Assembly: GCA_963701205.1 (NCBI GenBank)
Contig: OY969575.1
Span: 372,001-436,000 of the forward strand
Origin: JALZKA01 sp963701205
Lineage (GTDB): Bacteria > Actinomycetota > Thermoleophilia > Solirubrobacterales > 70-9
Direction of reading: 5' to 3'
DNA: 64,000 nucleotides
Shown here one piece after another: positions 36,943 to 44,902 of the stretch (position 1 is its first letter; every line of letters begins with the position of its first letter). The notes under the pieces are model-generated. The model did not search any database, was not told the DNA's origin, and saw nothing but the letters and a program-made list of their open reading frames with translations. Both the position numbers and the translations under genes were made by a program.

Positions 36943-37374
36943 GTGCAGAAAAAGCTTTTGGCGATTCTCGCGATCGCGGCCCTCGCTCCATTCACCCTGG
37001 CCGCATGCGGCGACGACGAACCGGCGGCTGACCCGACCCCCGCAGCTCCTGCAACCGACACCGGCGGCGCGGACAAGCCCGCGACCGGTAGCTCCACGGT
37101 GCGGATCGCAGCGGATCCAGGCGGAACGCTCGCCTTCGAGCAATCCGCCGTGGACGCCGATGCGGGAACGGTGACGATCGAGTTCACGAATGAGTCATCA
37201 ACTCCCCACGACGTCCTTGTCGAAGGCCCCGACGGTGATCTGGGTGGTACCGACACGATCACCGGCGATACGGCCAGCGCCGAGCTCGAGCTTGACTCCG
37301 GCGATTACACCTTCTACTGCTCGGTTCCCGGCCACCGCGACGCCGGCATGGAAGGCGCGCTCACAGTCAAGTAG
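36943..37374 (+). CDS. cupredoxin-domain lipoprotein (plastocyanin-like)
   Basis: 143 residues from GTG 36943, preceded by AAAGGTGG. The signal peptide ends in a lipobox (PFTLAACGDDE, Cys at about 22). An acidic Pro/Ala/Thr linker leads to a cupredoxin domain. Type-1 copper ligands are visible: His in STPHDVLVEG, and Cys, His and Met in FYCSVPGHRDAGM. It should be an exported, membrane-anchored electron carrier or copper-binding protein. The start is set by the ribosome-binding site and the signal peptide; the frame to 36847 overlaps uvrC. Confidence 0.88.
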   Translation: MQKKLLAILAIAALAPFTLAACGDDEPAADPTPAAPATDTGGADKPATGSSTVRIAADPGGTLAFEQSAVDADAGTVTIEFTNESSTPHDVLVEGPDGDLGGTDTITGDTASAELELDSGDYTFYCSVPGHRDAGMEGALTVK

Positions 37375-37378
37375 CGCT

Positions 37379-37849
37379 TTAGGAGCCGAGGATCCGGCCG
37401 ACGCTGTCTGCAACGCAGACCGGCTTGGCCTGGTCCTCGGCTTCGAGCGTGAACCTGGTTGTCGCCTGGACCCAGCCGTCCTCGAGTTCGTTCAAGGCGA
37501 GTAGTTGGGCGCTAGCGCGCACCTGGGATCCAGCGAGCACCGGCGCTGGGAACCTGACCTTGTCCCAGCCGTAGTTGATTCCCATCCGGACGCCCTCGAC
37601 CCGCATCAGTTCGAGCCGAAACCCGTCGATCAACGACAGGGTCAGGTTTCCGTGCGCGATGGTCGTCCCGTAGGGACTCTCGTTGGCCGCCCGCTCCCGA
37701 TCAACGTGAATCCACTGGGCGTCGCCGGACAGCTTCGCGAAGATGTCGATGTCCTCCTGCTCGACGCGGCGCCACTCCCCGGGGCCAATCGTCTTACCAA
37801 CCAGATCTCGCAGACCGGCGACACCCTGGATGATCATGGGGAGATCCAT
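37379..37849 (-). CDS. MaoC-like hydratase (hot-dog fold)
   Basis: 156 residues. The core carries the hydratase motif DIDIFAKLSGDAQWIHVDRERA, then SPYGTTIAHGNLTLSLIDGF. The Asp and His of this pattern are the catalytic dyad of (R)-specific enoyl-CoA hydratases. The C-terminus WVQATTRFTLEAEDQAKPVCVADSVGRI completes the fold. It probably hydrates enoyl-CoA or a related thioester. It ends 4 bases from the cupredoxin stop (convergent) and follows the Tad-like cluster in the reverse direction only loosely, so it is not clearly part of that operon. Confidence 0.88.
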   Translation of the reverse strand: MDLPMIIQGVAGLRDLVGKTIGPGEWRRVEQEDIDIFAKLSGDAQWIHVDRERAANESPYGTTIAHGNLTLSLIDGFRLELMRVEGVRMGINYGWDKVRFPAPVLAGSQVRASAQLLALNELEDGWVQATTRFTLEAEDQAKPVCVADSVGRILGS

Positions 37850-37867
37850 CGCCCGATCCTAGTTCGT

Positions 37868-39769
37868 TCACCGGACCAGGCGCACGGCGAGCTCGGGCGG
37901 CGGCGCAACGCCGGCGCCGCCAAGCAATCCCAGAATTCGCATGACGTAGGCGGTCGTCTCTGGGTACTGCGGAACGCATCCGCAAGCAGCGACCGGCGCC
38001 GGGCCCGCGTTGTAGGCGGCCAGTGCCAGATCGGTGCGCCCGTTGAATTGCCGCAGCAGGTCGGCCATCAGCCGGCCTTGAGCGGCGATGGCCGCACCTG
38101 GGTTGAACGGATCTTCCAGCCCATAAGCGGCAGCGGTTGCTGGCATGAACTGCGCGATACCGTGCGCGCCCGCCGGTGAGACCGCAAACGGATTGAAGCC
38201 CGACTCGGCCAGAAGCTGCGCTGCCAGGAGCGATGCGGGCACGTTGCTGCGCTGCGCCGCCTCTGAAATCGCAGCGCGATAGCGGGTTGGCACGTAGGCC
38301 GGAAGCAGGTCCGCGGCACCGATTCCGCGGCCATCCGAAGCGGCTACCCCGGACCGCGGCAAGGCCGCCGCGCATGGAGCGGGGCCGTCGGTGAACCCGA
38401 AATGCCAGGCCTCCCATGAGTAGCGCTTGAGGAAGCCGAAGCGCGCCGCATTTGCAGCCAGCCATCCGTATGCCGAAGGCGGTCCCAGGTCGAGCTCGGT
38501 GGCGCAACGGTGCAGCGAGGTACCGGGCCGCGCCACCCAACGGGGATCGGGGTTGGCGGCAAAGAGCGCAGCCTGCTCGGCGTCGGATCGGAATCCCGAT
38601 GTAACGAACAGGGCATGGCCGACCTTCCCCGCGGCGAACGCCAGCCGATCGAAGGCGACCGCAACGTCCGGACGCATGCCCTCCCCGTCCCGATAGGCCA
38701 AGGGGCCCGCATAGCCGCCACCCTCGGCCATCTCGCCACCTGCGGTTGCCGCAAGTGGACCAGGAAAGGCTTCCGCTGTCGCCGTGGCCTGAAAACGCCG
38801 GGCACTACCGGTCGCTTGAGGCGACCGGGCCGCAACCTCGACCCTGACCCTCGTCGGCGCGTAGCCCACGCCCGGGAACCGGACCGCAATCCGGGCGTCG
38901 GAGATTCCGTTTGCGTGGACCGCGCGATGCGCTTGCGCCACCGCACGCGTGCGGTATTCGTCTTCAGTCAGTCGCCTGGGGCTTCGGCCCGCCCGGCGAT
39001 CGGGTGGCTTAAAGAGCCGTGGGTGGTCGTCCAAAAGCGAACGCGCCGCGGACACTGCGGCAAGATCGGCGGCGCGTTGCAACCGCGCGCCGCCGATTGC
39101 GGCAACTCCGAGCACGCTGACCATCAGGGCGGCGATGACAGCCGCGAGCGCCAGTCCGGCCAATGCCGGCAGGGCCTGCCCGCTCTCGCTCACGAGTACC
39201 CGGCGCAAGCGGCTGGCGATTCGCGTGGTGCGGGTGGAAAGCGCTCCGCCTGGGTCGAGTCCGGCCAGCGCACGACGTGACGCCACGACGTTGGGGGCAC
39301 GAAGGAGGACCGCGTGCGGCACGCAGGCGCGGCGAAGTTCCATCGACGTGAGGGTTGCCAGGGTCCGATCCCGCCTTGGGTCGGCACTGAATGCCGCGGC
39401 GGCAACCGCTGCGCCGCCGTCCATGACCTCACGCCAACGAGTAGGCGTCGCGTGCAAAACGACGATGGCCGCCGACGACGAAAGGCAGGATCGCAGCGCG
39501 TCCATCCACTCGCCGCTGCGCTCGTCGGCGGCGACCCAGCACAGGGACCCGCGGGCAGCCGCGCCCGTTGAACGCAGCTCGCCCTCGAGCTGACGAGCCT
39601 CGGCGGACGCGAGGAGGGTCGGACGCGGGCGCTGACCATCCCCCACGCTGCAAATCACGGCGGCTGCCGACCGCCTCGCCAGGGCCAATCCAAGGGCAGC
39701 TGCAAACGGAAGCGAGCCCCTGGCGTTGCCCAGCGCGGTGACAGCGACAAGGCGCGCCGGCGCGGCCAC
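37868..39769 (-). CDS. Tad-like membrane protein fused to M15 D,D-carboxypeptidase and lytic transglycosylase
   Basis: 633 residues from GTG 39769, one base after the stop of the upstream TadE-like gene. In order: an N-terminal region (1-180) opening VAAPARLVAVTALGNARGS, which resembles a P-loop fold but lacks GKT; one membrane helix with the TadG-like motif SESGQALPALAGLALAAVI... (about 194-226) and LQRAADLAAVSAARSLL. Next is an M15/VanY carboxypeptidase (about 365-460: VTSGFRSDAEQ, zinc-site SLHRCATELDL and EAWHFGF). Last is an SLT domain (about 495-600: LLAESGFNPFAVSPAGAHGIAQFMP with catalytic Glu, and LALAAYNAGP). It should cut peptidoglycan next to a membrane-embedded pilin-like assembly. 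The frame is unbroken. Confidence 0.85.
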   Translation of the reverse strand: MAAPARLVAVTALGNARGSLPFAAALGLALARRSAAAVICSVGDGQRPRPTLLASAEARQLEGELRSTGAAARGSLCWVAADERSGEWMDALRSCLSSSAAIVVLHATPTRWREVMDGGAAVAAAAFSADPRRDRTLATLTSMELRRACVPHAVLLRAPNVVASRRALAGLDPGGALSTRTTRIASRLRRVLVSESGQALPALAGLALAAVIAALMVSVLGVAAIGGARLQRAADLAAVSAARSLLDDHPRLFKPPDRRAGRSPRRLTEDEYRTRAVAQAHRAVHANGISDARIAVRFPGVGYAPTRVRVEVAARSPQATGSARRFQATATAEAFPGPLAATAGGEMAEGGGYAGPLAYRDGEGMRPDVAVAFDRLAFAAGKVGHALFVTSGFRSDAEQAALFAANPDPRWVARPGTSLHRCATELDLGPPSAYGWLAANAARFGFLKRYSWEAWHFGFTDGPAPCAAALPRSGVAASDGRGIGAADLLPAYVPTRYRAAISEAAQRSNVPASLLAAQLLAESGFNPFAVSPAGAHGIAQFMPATAAAYGLEDPFNPGAAIAAQGRLMADLLRQFNGRTDLALAAYNAGPAPVAACGCVPQYPETTAYVMRILGLLGGAGVAPPPELAVRLVR

Positions 39770-39770
39770 G

Positions 39771-40112
39771 TCAATCCGGGCCGCGGCCGCCTGCCCAGGC
39801 CGTCGAGTGGACCTCGACGATCCGTGCAATTGCGTCCGTCGGCGCGTAGGGGCGAACGCTGACCTCGACCCGCCGACCCCGGATCTCCACTTCGACCCGC
39901 TTCTCGGCCCAGCCCGGCAGGGCAGCCCTGGCAGCGGGTTCTGCGTCCAGTCCCGCTGCCAGGGCCAGTGCGCCCGCTTCGGCCGCGCCATCGGCGAGAT
40001 GTAGCGCGTATGCGGTCGCCACGAACTGCAGCCCGATCAACGCCGCCAGGATCAAGAGTGGAATCGACGCCAGGGCTTCGATCGACGCCTGCCCCGCCTG
40101 GGCATGCTTCAC
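39771..40112 (-). CDS. TadE-like pseudopilin/membrane protein
   Basis: 113 residues. The sequence GQASIEALASIPLLILAALIGLQFVATAYAL is the TadE pattern: Glu at position 5 of a hydrophobic N-terminal helix after a Gly, as recognised by prepilin peptidase. The rest (GAAEAGALALAAGLDAEPAAR... VEVEIRGRRVEVSVRP) forms a short external domain. It lies between a second TadE-like gene (4-base overlap) and the hydrolase fusion (1-base gap), so the three are a coupled unit. No TadA ATPase or TadB/C is present in the window. Confidence 0.85.
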   Translation of the reverse strand: MKHAQAGQASIEALASIPLLILAALIGLQFVATAYALHLADGAAEAGALALAAGLDAEPAARAALPGWAEKRVEVEIRGRRVEVSVRPYAPTDAIARIVEVHSTAWAGGRGPD

Positions 40113-40450
40113 CGTCGGACCGCCAGCGGATCAAGGCTCGTGGTCGCGCTTACCGGGATCGCGGCCATGCCGGGAAACAGGTTCGGCGCGGAGACCGTCA
40201 CCCGCACGCGCCCCGACCCTTCACTCACAACCGGTTGCCCAAGAATGGGATGGACCGCGCGCTGGGAGGCAGGTACGGGATCAACTCCGACATGCGCGGC
40301 GCGGGCGCCCACCCGGGCCGCTTCGCCGGCACTCAGCGCGGCCCACCCGACGAGGACGGCCTGACCCAAGGCGAGCGCGGCCACCGCGATCAGCATCGCC
40401 ATGGCCACCAACTCGACCGAGGCTTGACCAGTTTGCCTGCCAGCGACCAT
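40109..40450 (-). CDS. TadE-like pseudopilin/membrane protein
   Basis: 113 residues from ATG 40450. GQASVELVAMAMLIAVAALALGQAV matches the TadE N-terminal helix with its conserved Glu. The following segment (LSAGEAARVGARAAHVGV) and a C-terminal beta-rich part (RVRVTVSAPNLFPGMAAIPVSATTSL) complete it. GTG 40480 is an alternative that adds ten residues. It is the first gene of the three-gene unit. The sister gene downstream is similar in plan but different in sequence. Confidence 0.82.
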   Translation of the reverse strand: MVAGRQTGQASVELVAMAMLIAVAALALGQAVLVGWAALSAGEAARVGARAAHVGVDPVPASQRAVHPILGQPVVSEGSGRVRVTVSAPNLFPGMAAIPVSATTSLDPLAVRR

Positions 40451-40532
40451 GGCCACCGACCCTAGGAGCGACGGACGCACGGCTGTGAGTCGCGGTCGGC
40501 CGAGTTAGGAACTACTTGGCGCTGGAACGCGC

Positions 40533-40883
40533 CTAGGCGGCCCGGGACTCGCTGACCACGCGAAAGATCGCGTAGCCCGACAGACCGAGGACTCCGATCC
40601 AAACCAGCGTCCCGGCGCCGTTGTCCAGCATCTCGTCGGCACCGGCGATCATCAGGGCGATGGCGCCAAGCGCCCCAAGCAGCAGCCAGCGACTCCGCTC
40701 GGGAAGCGTTATGTAATCGAGCCGGTTCTGGCGATACATGAAGTACCCGGAAGCCCCGATCGCCACCAGAAAGCCGACTGAGATCGTGGCCAGGATCCCG
40801 TCGGCGAGACCCCCGCCGCCCGGCACGGCCGCGATGATCAACGCGAGGACCGCGATGATCGCCAGGTTGCGGATCGCCTTCAT
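40533..40883 (-). CDS. small four-helix membrane protein, function unknown
   Basis: 116 residues with four predicted membrane helices: NLAIIAVLALIIAAVPGG, ILATISVGFLVAIGASGYFMY, WLLLGALGAIALMIAGA and TLVWIGVLGLSGYAIF. A short cytoplasmic-type loop (RQNRLDYITLPERSRW) is basic. I do not recognise the family with certainty. It stands alone between the phosphate-transport genes and the Tad-like unit, on the same strand as both. Confidence 0.7.
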   Translation of the reverse strand: MKAIRNLAIIAVLALIIAAVPGGGGLADGILATISVGFLVAIGASGYFMYRQNRLDYITLPERSRWLLLGALGAIALMIAGADEMLDNGAGTLVWIGVLGLSGYAIFRVVSESRAA

Positions 40884-40920
40884 GGCGCCAACGATAGCCC
40901 CGCGGCCTCTCCCGCTGGGA

Positions 40921-41172
40921 TCAGTCCGATGTCATTACGACGATGCCGAACACGATCGCCGCGAGGGTCGCTGCCAGGCCGAGGACGGCCAGCAGCGCAA
41001 ACGCGATCGCCGCCAACGGCCGGTTGGCTCGTGTCATTTCCGCCGACTGCGCACTGCCGAGGATGGCGAGCGAGAACGTGAACGCGACCCCGACGCCAGC
41101 GACCAACGCGGCCAGGCCGGTCTGCCAAAGCGCCTTGGTATCGACGATCGTCGCGAACTCCACGCCAATCAC
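40921..41172 (-). CDS. small membrane protein coupled to the phosphate transporter
   Basis: 83 residues with two membrane helices (ALWQTGLAALVAGVGVAFTFSLAILG and PLAAIAFALLAVLGLAATLAAIVFGIVVM) joined by a short polar loop (SAQSAEMTRANR). The start overlaps the PiT stop by 4 bases, so the two are probably translated together. I do not recognise the family. An accessory role for the transporter is inferred from coupling only. Confidence 0.68.
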   Translation of the reverse strand: MIGVEFATIVDTKALWQTGLAALVAGVGVAFTFSLAILGSAQSAEMTRANRPLAAIAFALLAVLGLAATLAAIVFGIVVMTSD

Positions 41173-42272
41173 CCCGCCGACGCAGCCATCGCGTCAGGGC
41201 GCATCCGCCGCGCCAGGGCAAGCCCGGTTCCGAGCAGGCCAATTGCTGCGATGAGGACGGGGCCAACCGCGCCATCGCCAAGCAAATAGGTGACGCCGTA
41301 GGCCGCGGCGCCGATCGCACCCGCCGCGGGCAACGTCAGGAGCCAGGCCGTGACCATGTTTCCGGCCACACCCCAGCGCACGGCTGAAACGCGCTTACCG
41401 GCGCCAGCCCCCATCACGGCGCCCGAGATCACGTGTGTCGTCGAGAGCGGGTAGCCGAAATGGGTTGACGCCAGGATCACAGCGGAACCCGCGCCCTGGG
41501 CCGAAAACCCCTGCGCCGCATCCATCTTGATGATCCGGGTCCCCATCGTCTTGATGATCCGCCAGCCGCCCGAGTAGGTACCGAGGGCGATCGCGGTTGC
41601 CGCGGAGATGATCACCCAGAAGGGCGGATCCGATCCAGCGGCAAGGTCGCCGCTGGCGATCAGCGCCAAGGCGATGATCCCCATGGTCTTTTGGGCGTCG
41701 TTGGTGCCGTGCGCCAGCGCCAAGAGCCCGCCCGAGATCACCTGGCCAAAGCGAAACCCCCGGGTTACCACCCCGGGCCTTTGCCTTCCGACCACTCGAT
41801 AGCAAACGACGATCGCGATCACCCCCACAACGAACGCCAGGATCGGCGCGATGAGCGCCGGCGCCAAGACCTTGCCGATGACGCCGTCGGAGAGGACGGC
41901 TTCCGATCCGATTGCGACGAAAGCGGCGCCGACGACGCCGCCGATCAGGGCGTGGGATGAGCTTGACGGCAGGCCGAAATACCACGTGATCAGGTTCCAG
42001 GTAATCGCGCCAACCAGGCCCGCAAATACGACCGTCGGCGTGATCGCATCCGCGACGACTACGTCCTTGGCGACCGTCGCCGCCACCTCAAGTGAGATGA
42101 ACGCTCCCACGAAGTTGAGGACCGCCGCGTAGGCAACCGCAATCCGCGGTGACATCGCCCGGGTCGAGATCGACGTCGCGACCACGTTCGCCGTGTCGTG
42201 GAACCCGTTCGTGAAGTCGAACGCAAGCGCCGTCACCACGACGATATAGAGGATGAGGTCGGCCTCAGACAC
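41169..42272 (-). CDS. PiT-family inorganic phosphate transporter
   Basis: 367 residues. Both PiT signature repeats are visible: the N-terminal ALAFDFTNGFHDTANVVATSISTRA, and the internal LLALAHGTNDAQKTMGIIALAL. GLPSSSSHALIGGVVGAA and YPLSTTHVISGAVMGAG are the paired TM signature loops. PiT proteins take up metal-phosphate by proton or sodium symport. The gene for its DUF47 partner lies 11 bases upstream on the same strand. Confidence 0.94.
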   Translation of the reverse strand: MSEADLILYIVVVTALAFDFTNGFHDTANVVATSISTRAMSPRIAVAYAAVLNFVGAFISLEVAATVAKDVVVADAITPTVVFAGLVGAITWNLITWYFGLPSSSSHALIGGVVGAAFVAIGSEAVLSDGVIGKVLAPALIAPILAFVVGVIAIVVCYRVVGRQRPGVVTRGFRFGQVISGGLLALAHGTNDAQKTMGIIALALIASGDLAAGSDPPFWVIISAATAIALGTYSGGWRIIKTMGTRIIKMDAAQGFSAQGAGSAVILASTHFGYPLSTTHVISGAVMGAGAGKRVSAVRWGVAGNMVTAWLLTLPAAGAIGAAAYGVTYLLGDGAVGPVLIAAIGLLGTGLALARRMRPDAMAASAG

Positions 42273-42283
42273 AGCGGCGCGCC

Positions 42284-42907
42284 CTAGGCGTTCTTGATCA
42301 CGATGCCTTCGAGAATGTGGGCAGCGGTCTCGCAGGCATCAATCGAGCGCTCCAAGACCGCGAACAGATCCTTCCAGCGAATCACGACCATCGGGTCGAT
42401 GCCGTTGGCAAACAGCGAAGCCACCGCGTCCCGGTACAGGCGATCCCCCTCGTTTTCAAGCCGGTGGATCTCAATCCAGTAGTGCTCCAGGTCCTTGAAC
42501 CCCCGCAGGTGCTCGAGCGCCGCCGCCAGCTGCTCACACGCCTTGACCAGGACCTCGGCCATCTTGATCGACTGATCCATCGGCGCCTCGATCTTGTAGA
42601 GGACCATGAAGTCAGCCGTCTCGTCGATGTAGTCCACGATGTCGTCGAGCTGGGTGGCCAGTGCGTAGATGTCCTCGCCGTCGATCGGAGTGACGAACGT
42701 CGTGTTCAACCGGCGGACGAGCTCGTGCGTGATCCTGTCCCCCTCCTGCTCGGCCAGCAAAATCTCCCGCACCAACGCGTCCTGGTCCTCCGGCCAATTC
42801 TGGAGCATCTCCAGCAAGAGCTTTGCGGCCCGCAGGCTGTTTTGGGCTGCCTGATAGAAGAGGTCGAAGAAGACCTTGTCCTTGGGGACTAGGGAGGGCA
42901 ATTGCAT
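42284..42907 (-). CDS. DUF47/PhoU-like phosphate transport regulator
   Basis: 207 residues from ATG 42907. The pattern DKVFFDLFYQAAQNSLRAAKLLLEML, LLAEQEGDRITHELVRRLNTTFVTPIDGEDIYALATQLDDIVDYID, and HRLENEGDRLYRDAVASLF matches the DUF47 family: helical bundles with two metal-binding E-x-x-x-D repeats. Members are encoded beside PiT transporters and are thought to control them. The start lies 11 bases after the wecB stop, so wecB may head this transcript. Confidence 0.92.
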   Translation of the reverse strand: MQLPSLVPKDKVFFDLFYQAAQNSLRAAKLLLEMLQNWPEDQDALVREILLAEQEGDRITHELVRRLNTTFVTPIDGEDIYALATQLDDIVDYIDETADFMVLYKIEAPMDQSIKMAEVLVKACEQLAAALEHLRGFKDLEHYWIEIHRLENEGDRLYRDAVASLFANGIDPMVVIRWKDLFAVLERSIDACETAAHILEGIVIKNA

Positions 42908-42918
42908 CGGGCGCGACG

Positions 42919-43992
42919 CTACCAACCGGCGACGACGTCGATGATGCGATCAGCCGCTTTTCCGTCCCAAAACTCCGGACTTTGCGGGGTCCGCTCCGAG
43001 TCGACAACCCGTCCGGGGATCTCAGCAATCCGAGCGGGGTCGAGACCAAGCAGAGTGTTCGTCCCGGCCCGCACTGTGACGGGCCGCTCCGTGTTGTCGC
43101 GCAATGTGAAGCAGGGAACGCCCAAATAAGTGGTCTCCTCCTGGATCCCGCCCGAATCGGTGAGCACGGCGGCGGCGTCCGCCTGAAGCGAGAGAAAGTC
43201 CAGGTATCCCACCGGCTCCGCAAGCCTGACGTTGTCGTCCCCCCCGAAGCCAAGCGCCTCAAGACGCGCCCGCGTTCGCGGATGGACAGGGAAGAGAACC
43301 GGAATCTCGGCCGCGACGCCCGTCAGGGCCGCCATGGCCTCAGCGAGCAGCGGCCCGTCAACCAGCGCCGGCCGATGCAGGGTCACCAGGAGGTAGCTAC
43401 CCGCCTCCAGGCCCAGCGCCGCGGCTGCCTCGCGGCCGCGAATCCGGTCTTCGAGCTTGACCAGCGTGTCGATCATCGTGTTGCCCACAAACCGGGCGCG
43501 GCTTGCCTCCACGCCCTCAGCGGCCAGGTTTGCCAACGCCTCCTCGGAGTGGAGGAAGCAGAACTCGGAAAGGTGATCAATCGCAATTCGGTTGATCTCC
43601 TCCGGCATCTCCCGGTCGAAGCTCCGCAGCCCCGACTCGACGTGGCCAAGTGGCACCGCCATCCGCGACGCGCACAAAGCCGCCGCCAGACTGGAGTTGA
43701 CGTCACCGGGCACGAGTACGAGGTCGGGGCGCTCGGCGGCCAGGACGGGCCCGAGACGCTCAATCACCCGGGCCACCTGCTCACCGTGTGACCCCGAGCC
43801 CACGCCGAGCATATGGTCCGGCTCCGGCACCCCGAGCTCGTCGAAGAAGATCTCGGACATCACCGGGTCATAGTGCTGGCCAGTGTGCACGACCACGTTC
43901 TCCGAGGCGCCGAAACGCTCACGCGCCGCCGCGATGACCGGCGCCATCTTGACGAAATTCGGGCGCGTTCCGACTACGTGGACGATGCGCAC
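42919..43992 (-). CDS. wecB: UDP-N-acetylglucosamine 2-epimerase (non-hydrolysing)
   Basis: 357 residues. GT-B-like epimerase converting UDP-GlcNAc to UDP-ManNAc. Visible blocks: RIVHVVGTRPNFVKMAPVI, VHTGQHYDPVMSEIFF, VPGDVNSSLAAAL, LGHVESGLRSFDREMPEEINR, LLVTLHRPALVDG, FPVHPRTRARLEAL and VLTDSGGIQEETTYLGVPCFTLRDNTERP. Every catalytic motif of WecB/MnaA is present. UDP-ManNAc would feed surface-glycan or teichoic-acid linkage synthesis, fitting the locus at 0-15 kb although it lies elsewhere. Confidence 0.95.
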   Translation of the reverse strand: MRIVHVVGTRPNFVKMAPVIAAARERFGASENVVVHTGQHYDPVMSEIFFDELGVPEPDHMLGVGSGSHGEQVARVIERLGPVLAAERPDLVLVPGDVNSSLAAALCASRMAVPLGHVESGLRSFDREMPEEINRIAIDHLSEFCFLHSEEALANLAAEGVEASRARFVGNTMIDTLVKLEDRIRGREAAAALGLEAGSYLLVTLHRPALVDGPLLAEAMAALTGVAAEIPVLFPVHPRTRARLEALGFGGDDNVRLAEPVGYLDFLSLQADAAAVLTDSGGIQEETTYLGVPCFTLRDNTERPVTVRAGTNTLLGLDPARIAEIPGRVVDSERTPQSPEFWDGKAADRIIDVVAGW

Positions 43993-44081
43993 AGGTGGCG
44001 CCCCAAAAACTCGTGCTGGCCAAGCCTCGCGTAGGTCACGAGCTTGCCCTGCTGGGCCTGCCCCGCAACTTTGAAGTCCCG

Positions 44082-44360
44082 CTAGGCGAGCTCATCGATG
44101 GCGAGCGCCAACTCGAAGTCGGCGGCAGTCAGCCCGCCCTCGGAGTGCGTCGAGATCGTGACTTCGACCGTATCCCACGAGATCGCAAGATCCGGATGGT
44201 GGTTCATCTCCTCGGCCGGGACAACAACCGCCCGAACGAACGCGACCGAGCCGACGAAGTCGCCGCACTCAAAGCGCTTGTGGATCGCCTCGCCGCGGCG
44301 CGTCCAGCCATCGAGGGTGTCCAGCCGCTCAGCGATCGCATCGTCGTCCAGCCTGCTCAC
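44082..44360 (-). CDS. pterin-4a-carbinolamine dehydratase
   Basis: 92 residues, the usual length for this family. The core EEMNHHPDLAISWDTVEVTISTHSEGGLTAADFELA carries the two His, the Pro and the Trp/Asp spacing that define the PCD/DCoH active site. It dehydrates 4a-hydroxytetrahydropterin, usually for a pterin-dependent hydroxylase. No such hydroxylase is in the window. GTG 44360 is the start. It is not coupled to its neighbours. Confidence 0.9.
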   Translation of the reverse strand: MSRLDDDAIAERLDTLDGWTRRGEAIHKRFECGDFVGSVAFVRAVVVPAEEMNHHPDLAISWDTVEVTISTHSEGGLTAADFELALAIDELA

Positions 44361-44441
44361 ACCATCAGCCTATAGTCCGGCCATGGCCCCGGTCCGCCGC
44401 AATCGTTGGCTCGCGCCGCTGCACGAGGACGGGCGCCGGCG

Positions 44442-44897
44442 ATGTCCCTGAATCGCGCCGAAGCGACGGCGGAGATTGCGGCGCCGGCCGACGCCTGCTT
44501 TGCAGCGATCACCGACTACAAGACGTTTCCAACGTGGCAGGCGGCAGTGAAGGCGGTCGAGGTCCTCGAGCGCTATCCCGACGGCCTCGCCGCGATCGTT
44601 GAATTCTCGATCGACGCCAAGCTGCGCGATATCCACTACCGGCTCCGCTACCACTACCAGCGCCCCGAGCGCCTTTGGTGTGAGTTCCTTGAGGGGGACG
44701 TGGCCGCGATCGAAAGCGATTACCACTTCGCACCAGGGCCACAGGGCACGACCGTCGCGACCTACCGTGTGGGTCTCGATCTCGGCTTTCCGGTGCCGGG
44801 GCCGATCATGCGCCGGATCGCCAAGGCCTTGATCCAGGGCTCAGTCAACGACCTGAAGGACGAAGCGGAGCGCCGGATGGCGGCAACCGACGCCTAG
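44442..44897 (+). CDS. SRPBCC/polyketide-cyclase-like protein
   Basis: 151 residues of the START/Bet v1 superfamily. AEATAEIAAPADACFAAITDYKTFPTWQAAVKAVEVLER is the typical opening strand and helix. WCEFLEGDVAAIESDYHFAP follows and GPIMRRIAKALIQGSVNDLKDEAERR is the long C-terminal helix. These proteins bind hydrophobic ligands in a cavity. ATG 44442 is chosen as the first methionine giving the family N-terminus. A second member of the superfamily is at 55359-55841. Function is unassigned. Confidence 0.82.
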   Translation: MSLNRAEATAEIAAPADACFAAITDYKTFPTWQAAVKAVEVLERYPDGLAAIVEFSIDAKLRDIHYRLRYHYQRPERLWCEFLEGDVAAIESDYHFAPGPQGTTVATYRVGLDLGFPVPGPIMRRIAKALIQGSVNDLKDEAERRMAATDA

Positions 44898-44902
44898 CTA
44901 CC

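Noticed and set aside
43993..44375. Plus-strand frame beside wecB
   Set aside because: Most of it is antisense to the pterin dehydratase and its sequence has no recognisable motif.
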